Shown here: positions 1 to 8,266 of the stretch, piece by piece
Layout: each line of letters opens with the position of its first letter
Position numbering within the stretch: position 1 is the first letter of the stretch
Translations under genes and position numbers: made by a program
Origin: Treponema bryantii NK4A124
GTDB lineage: Bacteria > Spirochaetota > Spirochaetia > Treponematales > Treponemataceae
DNA length: 64,000 bases
Assembly: GCF_000421345.1 (NCBI RefSeq)
Contig: NZ_ATWV01000007.1
Span: forward strand, 1-64,000
Reading direction: 5' to 3'
Notes under the pieces: model-generated
The model's input: the letters and a program-made list of their open reading frames with translations, nothing else
Database searches by the model: none
Told to the model about the DNA's origin: nothing

Positions 1-290
1 CAGAATTTATGGATTTCTCAGGAATTGAAAATTCTAAGGATGGAAGAAAAAGAACTTGTTTGTATTTTGCGCATCCTTATTGTGCAAGTGAGCGAGGAAC
101 TAATGAAAATCACAACAGGATATTCAGACGATTTTATCCAAAGGGAACAGATTTTTCTAAATTGAATCCAAAACTTTTTGCTGAAGTTCAGGAATGGATG
201 AATAACTATCCGAGAAAAATCCTTAAAGGGTCAACTCCAGAATTGGAACTTCAAAAACATATAGGTATGAATTTTAAGATTCCAATATAA
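1..290 (+). pseudogene. IS30-type transposase, C-terminal fragment (cut by window edge)
   Basis: The frame is already open at the window start and ends at 290, so only about the last 95 residues are visible. The motif run YFAHPYCASERGTNE followed by N-R-x-x-R-x-x-x-PKGTDF and a late NYPRKIL is characteristic of the DDE catalytic core end of IS30-family transposases, where the E of SERGTNEN is the third catalytic acid. The gene may be intact upstream or a remnant; this window cannot tell, and the type given here reflects only that a fragment is seen. A short inverted repeat lies just downstream and may belong to the element end. Confidence 0.75.
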
Positions 291-300
291 AAAAATATCA

Positions 301-318
301 CCAGTTTAAAGAAACTGG
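301..318. terminator. Short hairpin between transposase and dusB
   Basis: CCAGTTT and AAACTGG form a 7-bp inverted repeat with a 4-nt loop between two convergent genes. It is symmetric, so it could stop transcription in both directions, but T-runs are weak. It could instead be part of the terminal inverted repeat of the IS. Confidence 0.35.
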
Positions 319-337
319 CGACATTATTATTTACAAG

Positions 338-1357
338 TTACAAAAAGATGTCTTTATAATCCTGAACGGTAGCCGCATGAACTATTCTGGCACGAAGGGC
401 TGCCCCACCTGATATTCCTTTTGAATAGGCAGCAAAGCGCTTTCGCATTTCCAGGCAGGCATGCTGTTCACTTGTTTCTGCTACAAGACGTTCGAGTTCT
501 GCAAAACCTGTTTTTACCCTTTCTTCCGGTGGAAGAGGTTCATAACTTCCTTTTGTCAGCAAATCTGTGGCATCACGGAATATAAAAGGGTTGCCCATAG
601 CACCGCGCGCAAACATCACCGCGTCGGCCCCGGTCTCTTCCAGCATAGCCTTAGCATCCTCTGGCTTAAAGAGGTCTCCGCTGCCAAAAACAGGAACGTG
701 GCGGCCAGGCTCACGGCTTTCCCACTCGCGAACCAGCTCAACAAGCCCCTTCATAATGCCCCAGTCCGAATGACCTTCGTAACCTTGCGCGCGGGTACGC
801 GGATGAATCGTAATCGCGCTAACCCCGGCATCTAAAGCAGCCTGAGCCGCTTCCCGCCAGGTCATCTGTTTAGACTCCCAGCCAGAACGGATTTTTACTG
901 TTACAGGAACTCCGCCTTCTTCCGGTCTGCCACCGGCCGCTTTCACAACCGCTTCTGCAATCTTGTACAAGCGATCCGGGTCACGGGTAAGGGCCGAACC
1001 AGCACCGGTTTTTATGATTTTAGGCACAGGACAGCCGCAGTTAATGTCTATAACCTCGCAGCCTGTTTTTTCAAGTACTATATGAGTCGCATCTGTCATG
1101 ATATCAGGCTCGCCGCCAAAAATCTGAACAGAATAGGCTTTTTCGTTATAGGCTCGTCGCATAAGGATTTCTGTTTTAAGGTTTTTGCGGACAAGAGCCT
1201 CGGCGCTTACCATTTCGGTATAGGTAAAGCAGGCTCCGTTTTCTATGCAGACAGAACGAAAGGCCGCGTCACTGTAACCAGCGACCGGCGCTAAAAAGAG
1301 ATTTCCTTTTAATTCGACATTTCCGATTTTTACCGGATGATAGAGTTTGGCGTCCAC
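338..1357 (-). CDS. dusB: tRNA-dihydrouridine synthase, DusB-like
   Basis: A 339-residue flavoenzyme of the Dus family, which uses FMN and NADPH to reduce uridines in the tRNA D-loop. The N-terminal TIM barrel shows the family start FLAPVAGYSD (21-30), the active-site motif NCGCP (106-110, Cys109 being the expected catalytic cysteine) and GAGSAL (118-123). FMN-phosphate binding is suggested by FGSGD and MFARGAMGNP further along. Length matches DusB (about 320-340). It is translated 3 bp after the stop of tatD, so the two genes form one operon reading leftwards. DusB versus another bacterial Dus class rests on overall resemblance only. Confidence 0.9.
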   Translation of the reverse strand: MDAKLYHPVKIGNVELKGNLFLAPVAGYSDAAFRSVCIENGACFTYTEMVSAEALVRKNLKTEILMRRAYNEKAYSVQIFGGEPDIMTDATHIVLEKTGCEVIDINCGCPVPKIIKTGAGSALTRDPDRLYKIAEAVVKAAGGRPEEGGVPVTVKIRSGWESKQMTWREAAQAALDAGVSAITIHPRTRAQGYEGHSDWGIMKGLVELVREWESREPGRHVPVFGSGDLFKPEDAKAMLEETGADAVMFARGAMGNPFIFRDATDLLTKGSYEPLPPEERVKTGFAELERLVAETSEQHACLEMRKRFAAYSKGISGGAALRARIVHAATVQDYKDIFL

Positions 1358-1360
1358 CGG

Positions 1361-2140
1361 CTACTCTGTTGGCAGGTTGAAAGCCTTACAGCTGTTTGTC
1401 CACAACTGCTCGCTGAGTGCTTCCAGATCCATATCCAGCATTTCTGCAAGGAAGCGGGCTGTAGAAGGCAGGTAAGCAGGCATTGTTCTCTTTTTCTCAC
1501 GGAATTCAGCCGGAATCATAAACGGACTTTCTGTTTCAATCAAAATGCGGTCTACCGGAATGTTCAAAACTGTTTCGTGGAGGTTTCTTGCATTACGGTA
1601 AGTAAGGTTTCCTGCAAAGCTGAACCAGATATTCTTGTCGAGACACTTCTTTGCAAAAGCGGCATCCTCAGAATAGCAGTGCAGAATCGCACCTGCATCA
1701 GGCATACGCTCTGTAAGAACATCATAAAGGTCCTTGCCTGCGTCGCGGTTATGAATGATTACAGGAAGATTATGCTTCTGTGCAATTTCAAGCTGAGTAA
1801 TAAAAAGTTCAATCTGGCTTCTCTTGTCGCCAAACTGTTTAAAATAGTCCAGACCAGTCTCGCCTACTGCGACAACATTAGGCAGAGAAAGAGACTTTTC
1901 AATTGTGTTAATCCAATCCTGGCCTGGGTTTGTAACTTCAGATGGAGCAACCCCTACAGCATGGTAAATTCCAGAAATAGATTTTAAATTAGGATAAACC
2001 TTGTTAAAATCGTAGAGACTATTATTAATGCTGACAATGCGGGCTACTCCTGCCTGCTTTGCCTGTTGAATTACGCGCAATTGCTCAATAGGATCATCGT
2101 ATATCAGCCCGATGTGAGCGTGAGTATCAAAAAACTTCAT
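1361..2140 (-). CDS. tatD: TatD-family metal-dependent hydrolase
   Basis: A 259-residue TIM-barrel metallohydrolase of the TatD family (3'-5' exonuclease / DNase activity in characterised members). Metal ligands are visible: H7 and H9 in DTHAHIG, the GETGLDY glutamate, the histidine of HNRDAG and that of HCYSED. The final family motif, normally TDxPY/F, reads TESPF here, so the conserved aspartate is replaced by glutamate; this is unusual and could alter activity. An AGGA Shine-Dalgarno lies upstream of the ATG. It is the first gene of the tatD-dusB operon. Confidence 0.88.
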   Translation of the reverse strand: MKFFDTHAHIGLIYDDPIEQLRVIQQAKQAGVARIVSINNSLYDFNKVYPNLKSISGIYHAVGVAPSEVTNPGQDWINTIEKSLSLPNVVAVGETGLDYFKQFGDKRSQIELFITQLEIAQKHNLPVIIHNRDAGKDLYDVLTERMPDAGAILHCYSEDAAFAKKCLDKNIWFSFAGNLTYRNARNLHETVLNIPVDRILIETESPFMIPAEFREKKRTMPAYLPSTARFLAEMLDMDLEALSEQLWTNSCKAFNLPTE

Positions 2141-2247
2141 GGCTTATTCTTCCTAAAGATGAGATATATGTATATTAAATATAACACTAGAATGATTTAT
2201 CGTCAAATTTAAAAAACATGCCGATAATATGAAAGGAGGAAGAGCGT

Positions 2248-2277
2248 TTGACTTAATTCAACGCTATATGGTATAAT
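2248..2277 (+). promoter_or_regulatory. Promoter of the M23 gene (leaderless type)
   Basis: TTGACT and TATAAT are separated by 18 bp. The ATG follows only 9 nt after the -10 box, so the predicted transcript start lies within about 3 nt of the start codon. Confidence 0.7.
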
Positions 2278-2286
2278 TTTACGAAT

Positions 2287-3312
2287 ATGTCAAAAACTCA
2301 GAAAGCTTTAAAGAAGTTTGAAAAACAGGTAGCCTCAAATGTAAGCCATGGATTCGGTGCTTTTACGCATAAAATCGGTGGCTTCTTTGTGCGTATCTTC
2401 AAGGTTTTTGACAGCAAGCTTACCATCATGATTGTACCTCACTCTCAGAGTAAGGTTATCAACTTCCAGACAAATGTATTTGCACTTCTGCTTGGAGTTC
2501 TTGTTACTATCGGTATTCTTGCATCATTCTTCTATTATAACAGACGTTCTATTTCTGCAAACATGGAAATCTCTTCTCTCGTAGAACAGAACCGAGCAAC
2601 ACTTGCCAGCCTCGACGAACTTCGTGATGAAAACGCTAACCTCTTCCAGGCTGCAAAACGTTTCCAGACATCTCTTTCACAGAGCCTTTCTTTACTTGGA
2701 ATTGACCAGGTTACAAATAATTCAGAAACATCAGCTTCTAACGGAGATCTTTCTGCTTTGTTCAACACAACAGAAGTTACCCAGGGCTCCCTCAAAGAAG
2801 TTGCAGATGTAAAAGAGCTTACAAGCTATCTTGAAGATGCTGTAAAGCCTATCGAACAGATTGGAAAAATGCTTAAGACTCAGCAGAACCTCTTTACAGA
2901 AATCCCAAGTATTTGTCCGGTTAAAAATCCTAACTATCATATTTCTATGGCCTTTGGTCCAAACATCCACCCTCTCAACGGAAGCTGGTACATTCACAAG
3001 GGTATGGACTTCTCTACCTGGCGTTCTGGAGATGCAGTTCTCGCTACAGCATCGGGTCAGGTTGTAACAGTAGGTTTTGACAACAGTTTTGGTAACTACG
3101 TAATCATTAAACATAATCATGGTATGTATACACGTTATGCACACCTCCAGTATGCAAGAGTTAAAAAAGGTGAGGCTGTAAGCCAGGGACAGATTATCGG
3201 AGCAATTGGTAACACTGGTGTTTCAACTGGTCCACACCTTCACTACGAGGTTCATATCGGTTCTGATGTAGTAGATCCTGCAAAATACATAAACATCAAT
3301 TTTTCAAAATAG
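2287..3312 (+). CDS. Membrane-anchored M23 (LytM) peptidase
   Basis: A 341-residue peptidoglycan peptidase. Residues 1-60 are cytoplasmic and basic, one membrane segment lies at about 64-84, a coiled-coil-like stretch at about 90-135, and the LytM domain at about 215-335. The zinc ligands are all present: H237 and D241 in HKGMD, and H317-x-H319 in GPHLHYE, with H286 as the extra active-site histidine, so it should be catalytic. It heads a cluster with bactofilin and YaaR, which fits a role in cell-wall shape; M23-bactofilin pairs are a known morphogenetic association. No ribosome-binding site is visible at normal spacing (see promoter at 2248). Confidence 0.9.
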   Translation: MSKTQKALKKFEKQVASNVSHGFGAFTHKIGGFFVRIFKVFDSKLTIMIVPHSQSKVINFQTNVFALLLGVLVTIGILASFFYYNRRSISANMEISSLVEQNRATLASLDELRDENANLFQAAKRFQTSLSQSLSLLGIDQVTNNSETSASNGDLSALFNTTEVTQGSLKEVADVKELTSYLEDAVKPIEQIGKMLKTQQNLFTEIPSICPVKNPNYHISMAFGPNIHPLNGSWYIHKGMDFSTWRSGDAVLATASGQVVTVGFDNSFGNYVIIKHNHGMYTRYAHLQYARVKKGEAVSQGQIIGAIGNTGVSTGPHLHYEVHIGSDVVDPAKYININFSK

Positions 3313-3318
3313 GTTTCT

Positions 3319-3729
3319 ATGGCTTTACGAGTAGATGACATCTCCATAAACACAATAATCGGAAAAGGCTCTGCAATTTCCGGTAATATGAAGGTTAACG
3401 GATTTATCCGTATTGATGGTGATATCGACGGCAACCTTGAAACTGACGGAAATGTTATCGTAGGCGAAAATGCCAGAATCCACGGAGACCTTACTGCTAA
3501 ATCTGTAATTATCGGTGGAATCATAAAAGGAAATATTACGGCAAACGAAAGCGTAAAGATTCTTGCAGAAGCTGCAGTAATCGGTGATGTTATTTCCCGC
3601 AAGGTTCAGGTTGATGGTTCTGCAATTATTCACGGACACTGTATTTCAATTAAAGACGAGGCTGAATTCGGAAAGACTTCCGGCGAATACCTTCAGTCAA
3701 AGGCAATTAAAGAAAAGGTAATTCTGTAA
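3319..3729 (+). CDS. Bactofilin (polymer-forming cytoskeletal protein)
   Basis: 136 residues with the repeating short beta-helical pattern of bactofilins (DUF583): GFIRIDGDIDGNL, then NVIVGENARIHGDL, then SVIIGGIIKGNI and so on, six-residue rungs with alternating hydrophobics from about 15 to 115 and short disordered ends. Bactofilins polymerise without nucleotide and localise wall enzymes. It follows the M23 peptidase by 6 bp, so the enzyme and its scaffold are probably co-translated from one mRNA. Confidence 0.93.
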   Translation: MALRVDDISINTIIGKGSAISGNMKVNGFIRIDGDIDGNLETDGNVIVGENARIHGDLTAKSVIIGGIIKGNITANESVKILAEAAVIGDVISRKVQVDGSAIIHGHCISIKDEAEFGKTSGEYLQSKAIKEKVIL

Positions 3730-4332
3730 ATGGCTGAAATTGATTCTCTGGGCACAAATTATTATTACTCTGGTGTTCAGAATGCCTCTAATGAAGCTAT
3801 AAAACGTAACACAAAAAAAGAAGAAGTTAAAAAGGCCGGCGGTAAAAAGGTTAGCTTTGCTAAACTGATGCAGGGCGAAGAAGCCGAAGAATCCCAGTTT
3901 GTTACCGAAGGCTTAAATCTTCCACCTGAAGTTGCTGCAATGTCTATCGACGAAGCGGCAGTTTTTCTTGCAGATGCAGTTTCTATGGCAGGGAATGATT
4001 TTTCGGAAGAACAGACTCAGGAAAATCTGGATCAATTCAAAACCTCGGTACGACAATTTATAACCTTTATAGTAAATAATAATTTCGAGGTTAAAAATCA
4101 CAAGCAGCAGCTCCGCCCTAAAAAAGGCCAGCTGCCTCCATCCAGATTATTTTATTTTTCTGATTATAATGTTCGCCCTAAAACTACCGAGACCCGTTTC
4201 AAAATTGATGTAATCAATAAAAAGCTTGATGAACTGGCTCGCGAAACTCTTTCCAATCAAATGAATAATCTGCAGATTCTTGCACAGGTAAATGAAATAA
4301 AAGGTCTCATCGTAGACTTGATGTCTTCTTAA
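3730..4332 (+). CDS. YaaR-family protein (DUF327)
   Basis: 200 residues. The N-terminal third is charged and low in complexity; residues from about 70 to 200 have the helical pattern and the ending TRFKIDVINKKLDELAR plus a final hydrophobic helix that mark the YaaR/DUF327 family, whose molecular role is unknown. The ATG directly abuts the stop codon of bactofilin (TAAATG), so translation is coupled. The position between bactofilin and ricT suggests an envelope or RNA-turnover linked role, which is inference. Confidence 0.75.
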   Translation: MAEIDSLGTNYYYSGVQNASNEAIKRNTKKEEVKKAGGKKVSFAKLMQGEEAEESQFVTEGLNLPPEVAAMSIDEAAVFLADAVSMAGNDFSEEQTQENLDQFKTSVRQFITFIVNNNFEVKNHKQQLRPKKGQLPPSRLFYFSDYNVRPKTTETRFKIDVINKKLDELARETLSNQMNNLQILAQVNEIKGLIVDLMSS

Positions 4333-4347
4333 TTCGTGAGGTATACT
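4318..4347 (+). promoter_or_regulatory. Promoter of ricT (leaderless type)
   Basis: TTGATG and TATACT with 18 bp spacing, inside and just after the end of the YaaR gene; the start codon of ricT lies 8 nt after the -10 box. A GTGAGG further upstream is too far (15 nt) to be a normal Shine-Dalgarno. Confidence 0.55.
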
Positions 4348-4355
4348 GAATTATT

Positions 4356-5279
4356 ATGAGTGATATTTTTGAAACTGATATAGATGATGAGAACGAAAAC
4401 CTTTCGTCTCTTGAAGATAATGACATTGATGTAGCGGCATCAGAGAACCTTGTTTTTGATTATCCGCTTTATCATCTTAAACTCGACTATTCCTGCGAAA
4501 CTCTTTATGCCAAAACTCCAGACAGCAAAATGCAGATTGCCGCCGGTGACTTTGTGATTGTTCCAACCCGTTATGGCAAAGACATGGCCCGTGTTCTCGG
4601 AGTTGCAAAAAAACCTATAGGAATAAAACAATCTGATATTGTAACTATTGACCGTAAAGCAAGTGAAGCAGATCTTAAAAGACGCGATGAACTGATACAA
4701 AAAGAGAAAGACGCCTTCCCGATTTTCAAGGAGAAGGTTGCATATCACAAGCTCGATATGAAGCTTGTTGAAACTCACTTTCTTTTTGATGAACAGAAGG
4801 CTCTCTTCTTCTTCAGTTCTGACAGCCGTGTAGACTTCCGCGAGCTGGTAAAGGATCTGGTTTCTGTTTTCAAGATGAGAATTGAACTCCGCCAGATTGG
4901 TGTTCGTGATGAATCCCGCATTACCGGAGGACTCGGAGTTTGCGGCCGTCCATTCTGCTGTCATGGAGTATCTGATAAGCTGCGTCCGGTTTCCATCAAA
5001 ATGGCAAAAGACCAGAACCTTTCTTTGAATTCTATGAAGATTTCCGGTCAGTGCGGCCGCCTGCTTTGCTGTCTTTCTTACGAATACGACTGGTACAACG
5101 AAGCCCGCAAGAGTCTTCCTAATGAGGGCGTTAGACTTTCTTATGATGGAACTGATTTCCGCATTACAGAAGTAAATCCGCTTACCTCAATGGTAAAAAT
5201 GCTTGGTGACGATGGCCGCCTCCTCGAGGTAAACGCAAAACGCTTCTACCGCGACGGCAACCGCTGGAAGATTAATTAG
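4356..5279 (+). CDS. ricT: PSP1-domain protein, RicT/YaaT-like
   Basis: 307 residues with a PSP1 domain. The clustered cysteines CGRPFCC (about 198-204) and CGRLLCC (about 233-239) match the cysteine signature of RicT/YaaT, which in Bacillus helps hold iron-sulfur clusters in the RicAFT complex and tunes RNase Y-dependent RNA processing. Family members end after the domain as here. No ricA or ricF neighbour is visible, so the partner set differs or lies elsewhere. The N-terminal 25 residues are very acidic. Confidence 0.88.
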   Translation: MSDIFETDIDDENENLSSLEDNDIDVAASENLVFDYPLYHLKLDYSCETLYAKTPDSKMQIAAGDFVIVPTRYGKDMARVLGVAKKPIGIKQSDIVTIDRKASEADLKRRDELIQKEKDAFPIFKEKVAYHKLDMKLVETHFLFDEQKALFFFSSDSRVDFRELVKDLVSVFKMRIELRQIGVRDESRITGGLGVCGRPFCCHGVSDKLRPVSIKMAKDQNLSLNSMKISGQCGRLLCCLSYEYDWYNEARKSLPNEGVRLSYDGTDFRITEVNPLTSMVKMLGDDGRLLEVNAKRFYRDGNRWKIN

Positions 5280-5351
5280 ATTGCCACGTCGCCCTACGAG
5301 CTCCTCGCAATGACGAACAACTCTGTCATTGCGAGCGTAGCGAAGCAATCC
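5280..5351. repeat. Palindromic repeat family D (two inverted copies)
   Basis: Two oppositely oriented copies of a unit of the type CATTGCGAGGAGC...GGCAATCC. A related copy is at 39866-39904 in front of nth. This belongs to a widely seen class of dispersed bacterial palindromes. Confidence 0.8.
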
Positions 5352-5370
5352 ATATTAAATAACTAAAAAC

Positions 5371-5398
5371 TTGAATTTCTTCTGTTATGATTTATAAT
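5371..5398 (+). promoter_or_regulatory. Promoter of the methyltransferase gene (leaderless type)
   Basis: TTGAAT and TATAAT with 16 bp spacing; the ATG follows 10 nt after the -10 box and no Shine-Dalgarno is present. Confidence 0.7.
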
Positions 5399-5408
5399 AG
5401 ATAGTACT

Positions 5409-6146
5409 ATGATTTACATTAAGAAGTGGACAGACTATTACGAAGATTTTTTCCCTATTGAACCGAATCAGTATGAATTTTTCTCGGCTATGGGAGATGA
5501 GTTTACGGCTCCGGCTAAATTTTTAAGCGTAGAGTGCGGGCCTGCATTACTTTCGGAAAAGCTGCAGGAAAAACACGATGTAACTCTTACAGACTCTTTT
5601 GCAGAGTTTGTTCAGATTGCAAATACACGTCAGGCAAATAAGGAAAACCCAGCCCATGTATTCAATTTGAATCCGGCAGATATTGCCCGCTATCTTGGTA
5701 AAAACTTTTTTAATGTTATCGTTTGTCTCTGTTACCGCATTATCTTTATGAAAGACCGCACCTTAATCAAAAAGTTCCTTTTTGATTCTAAAATGCTTCT
5801 TTCTGACGGCGGCTACCTCGTACTCGATATCTTAAACTTCTCTAAATATGATTTCTCTGAAACAAAAATCGATCTTCCTCCTAAAAAGGCTGAACGTGCA
5901 ACCCTCTATTCTTCAGTAATCAAGAATTCTGATTCTGTTCAGTACAAGCTTTTCCAGCATGTTGTTACAGCCAGCGGAAAAGTTATTGATGAAGTAAAGG
6001 ATGAACTTATCTGCCCAATCAGTATGGAAACAATCCGCTCTTACGCTAAGGAAGTAAAATATTCATCTTGCGAATTCTTCAGCGACTATAACCGCACTCC
6101 ATACTCTCCAGATTCAGACAAAATCATCTGCGTGCTAAAAAAATAA
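5409..6146 (+). CDS. Class I SAM-dependent methyltransferase-like protein
   Basis: 245 residues. The order of elements fits a Rossmann methyltransferase: FLSVECGPALLS (about 37-48) in the place of motif I, DVTLTDSF for the acidic end of strand 2, VIVCLCYRI for motif IV, and LLSDGGYLVLDILNF for motif V/VI. Motif I lacks the usual GxGxG glycines (it has ECGPA), so SAM binding is plausible but degenerate. Substrate unknown. It stands alone with its own promoter between ricT and proS and is flanked on both sides by palindromic repeats. Confidence 0.6.
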   Translation: MIYIKKWTDYYEDFFPIEPNQYEFFSAMGDEFTAPAKFLSVECGPALLSEKLQEKHDVTLTDSFAEFVQIANTRQANKENPAHVFNLNPADIARYLGKNFFNVIVCLCYRIIFMKDRTLIKKFLFDSKMLLSDGGYLVLDILNFSKYDFSETKIDLPPKKAERATLYSSVIKNSDSVQYKLFQHVVTASGKVIDEVKDELICPISMETIRSYAKEVKYSSCEFFSDYNRTPYSPDSDKIICVLKK

Positions 6147-6154
6147 AAACTCAC

Positions 6155-6227
6155 GTCATGCTGAACTTGTTTCAGCATCTATCAATGAGACCCCGAACCC
6201 TGAAACAAGTTCAGGGTCGGGGTGACG
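6155..6227. repeat. Palindromic repeat family B (composite)
   Basis: GTCATGCTGAACTTGTTTC-type arm followed by an inverted arm ending in GTTCAGGGTCGGGGTGAC. Other copies are at 9432-9456 and 45870-45926 (the last inside a coding region). Confidence 0.75.
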
Positions 6228-6235
6228 GCGAACTA

Positions 6236-6264
6236 TTGCCCGTTATCCTCATTTACACTAAAAT
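6236..6264 (+). promoter_or_regulatory. Promoter of proS (leaderless type)
   Basis: TTGCCC and TAAAAT with 17 bp spacing; the ATG follows 8 nt after the -10 box. Confidence 0.55.
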
Positions 6265-6272
6265 AGTACGTT

Positions 6273-8084
6273 ATGAAAGCTACAAAAACAATTATCTCTA
6301 CACTGCGTGAAGCTCCAAACGACGCAGTTATTGCAAGCCATCAGCTTATGATGCGCAGCGGTCTTATCCGCAAACTTGGAAACGGACTTTATGCTTACAT
6401 GCCATTCGGATTCCGTTCTTTGATGAAAGTTGAAAAAATTATCCGCGAAGAACTCGACAACGCAGGCCTTCTTGAAATCAAACCTACAGTAATCGTTCCC
6501 GGTGACCTCTGGAAGGAATCTGGACGCTGGGACAAAATGGCAGGCGAAATGCTTACTGCACAGAACCGCCAGGGTCAGGACATGGTAGTTTCTCCAACTG
6601 CAGAGGAAGCTTTTACAGCCATCGTTCGCGAAGGACTTTCTTCTTACAAGCAGCTTCCTTTCACCCTCTATCAGATTAATACAAAATACCGCGATGAAAT
6701 CCGCCCACGTTATGGTGTAATGCGTGGCCGCGAGTTCACCATGATGGACGCTTATTCTTTTGATAAGGACCAGGCAGACCTCGACGCTTCTTACGACAAC
6801 GTAGCAGCAGCTTACCGCCGCATCTTTAAGCGCATGGGTCTTACTACAATTTCTGTAAAGGCCGACACAGGTTCTATGGGTGGTTCTGGTTCAGAAGAGT
6901 TTATGGTTGAATCAGAAGTTGGTGATGATACACTTCTCCTTTGTCCAAACTGTGATTATGCCGCAAACGTTGAAAAGGCAGCTTGTAAAAGTGAAGTGCC
7001 TCTCGACAGCAATGGACAGCCACAGAAAAAGACAGACCTTGCAATTGAAGAAGTTGCAACTCCAAATGTATTCTCAATTGAAGACATGGAAAAGTTCTTT
7101 GGCGAAAAATCAACTACCTTCCTTAAAGCTCTCATTTACAAGGTTTATAACTGTGCTGTTGATTTGTCAGGAACAGAGTTCTATAAGAATGCCCAGACTG
7201 TTACAGAGGGTGGACAGACTTATATTCCTGAGACTTTCTTCTGCGTACTTATTCGCGGAGACCTGGATGTAAACGAAACAAAGCTTGCAGCTGAATTGAA
7301 GGCTTCGGGTGCTGAGTTAGCTAGTGATGAAGATGTATTGAAGTACAGCGGTGCTCCACACGGCTTTGTTGGCCCTGTTGGAATTAAGATTCCTATAATT
7401 GCAGATAAATCAACAATTGATATGCACGACTGTATCGCAGGTGCCGGCAAGAACGGCTTCCACATTAAGCACGTTGAACCGGGCCGCGACTACACTCCAT
7501 TTATGACAGTTGATGTTCGCACCTGTAAAGAAGGCGACCTCTGTCCTGAATGTGGCGGAAAGTTCTACATGAAGAAGGGTAACGAGCTTGGACATATCTT
7601 TAAGCTTGGAACAAAATATACAAAATCAATGAACGTAACTTACCTTGGCGAAAGCGGAAAGCCTGTAACACCTCTTATGGGTTGTTATGGAATTGGTGTA
7701 GACCGAACTCTCGCAAGCATCATTGAAGGTCACCACGACGACAAGGGAATCATCTGGCCTATGACTGTAGCTCCATATCAGGTAGCAGTTATTCCAATCC
7801 AGTATAAGGACAAGATGAAGGAAGTTGCAGATAAGATTTATGAGGACTTGAAGGCAGACGGAATCGAAGTAATTCTCGACGACCGCAACGAACGCCCAGG
7901 CGTTAAGTTCACAGACTCAGAGCTTATCGGCTATCCTATCCGCATCGTAGTTGGCGACAAGAATCTTCCAAACGTAGAAATGAAGCTGCGTCAGGATGCT
8001 GAGGCTACTCTTGTCCCTGCTGACGAAGTTGCTAAGAAAGCAGCTGATATTGTGCGTGAAGAATTGAAAAAATTGAATGCTTAG
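6273..8084 (+). CDS. proS: Prolyl-tRNA synthetase (bacterial type with insertion domain)
   Basis: 603 residues, close to the usual length of bacterial-type ProRS (about 565-620). Class II motif 2 is seen around YRDEIRPRYGVMRGREF, followed by FTMMDAYSFD, and motif 3 at GCYGIGVDRTLASI. The editing (INS) domain sits between motifs 2 and 3, about residues 225-395. The C-terminal anticodon-binding domain contains DDRNERPGVKF. It charges tRNA-Pro. Standalone gene bounded by repeats on both sides. Confidence 0.96.
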   Translation: MKATKTIISTLREAPNDAVIASHQLMMRSGLIRKLGNGLYAYMPFGFRSLMKVEKIIREELDNAGLLEIKPTVIVPGDLWKESGRWDKMAGEMLTAQNRQGQDMVVSPTAEEAFTAIVREGLSSYKQLPFTLYQINTKYRDEIRPRYGVMRGREFTMMDAYSFDKDQADLDASYDNVAAAYRRIFKRMGLTTISVKADTGSMGGSGSEEFMVESEVGDDTLLLCPNCDYAANVEKAACKSEVPLDSNGQPQKKTDLAIEEVATPNVFSIEDMEKFFGEKSTTFLKALIYKVYNCAVDLSGTEFYKNAQTVTEGGQTYIPETFFCVLIRGDLDVNETKLAAELKASGAELASDEDVLKYSGAPHGFVGPVGIKIPIIADKSTIDMHDCIAGAGKNGFHIKHVEPGRDYTPFMTVDVRTCKEGDLCPECGGKFYMKKGNELGHIFKLGTKYTKSMNVTYLGESGKPVTPLMGCYGIGVDRTLASIIEGHHDDKGIIWPMTVAPYQVAVIPIQYKDKMKEVADKIYEDLKADGIEVILDDRNERPGVKFTDSELIGYPIRIVVGDKNLPNVEMKLRQDAEATLVPADEVAKKAADIVREELKKLNA

Positions 8085-8094
8085 ATTGTGTAAC

Positions 8095-8250
8095 GGTGGT
8101 TTCGATACACTTCGCTTCGCGAAGCACTCAACCACCGAGACATCTGAGACTTTCCGGTGGTTGAGTGACGCATAGCGTCGTATCGAAACCACCGTAACAT
8201 TGCAAATACACCGGTGATTGAGTGATGCGTAGCATCGTATCGAAATCACC
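8095..8250. repeat. Palindromic repeat family A, three copies
   Basis: Copies at 8095-8136, 8156-8193 and 8213-8250. The first reads GGTGGTTTCGATAC...ACTCAACCACC; the second and third are inverted. The third has GGTGATT at one end and AATCACC at the other: the two arms changed together, so base pairing is preserved. Cores differ (CTTCGCTTCGCGAAG, GACGCATAGCGTC, GATGCGTAGCATC) but remain self-complementary. Confidence 0.92.
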
Positions 8251-8266
8251 GTATTCAGGATCACCC

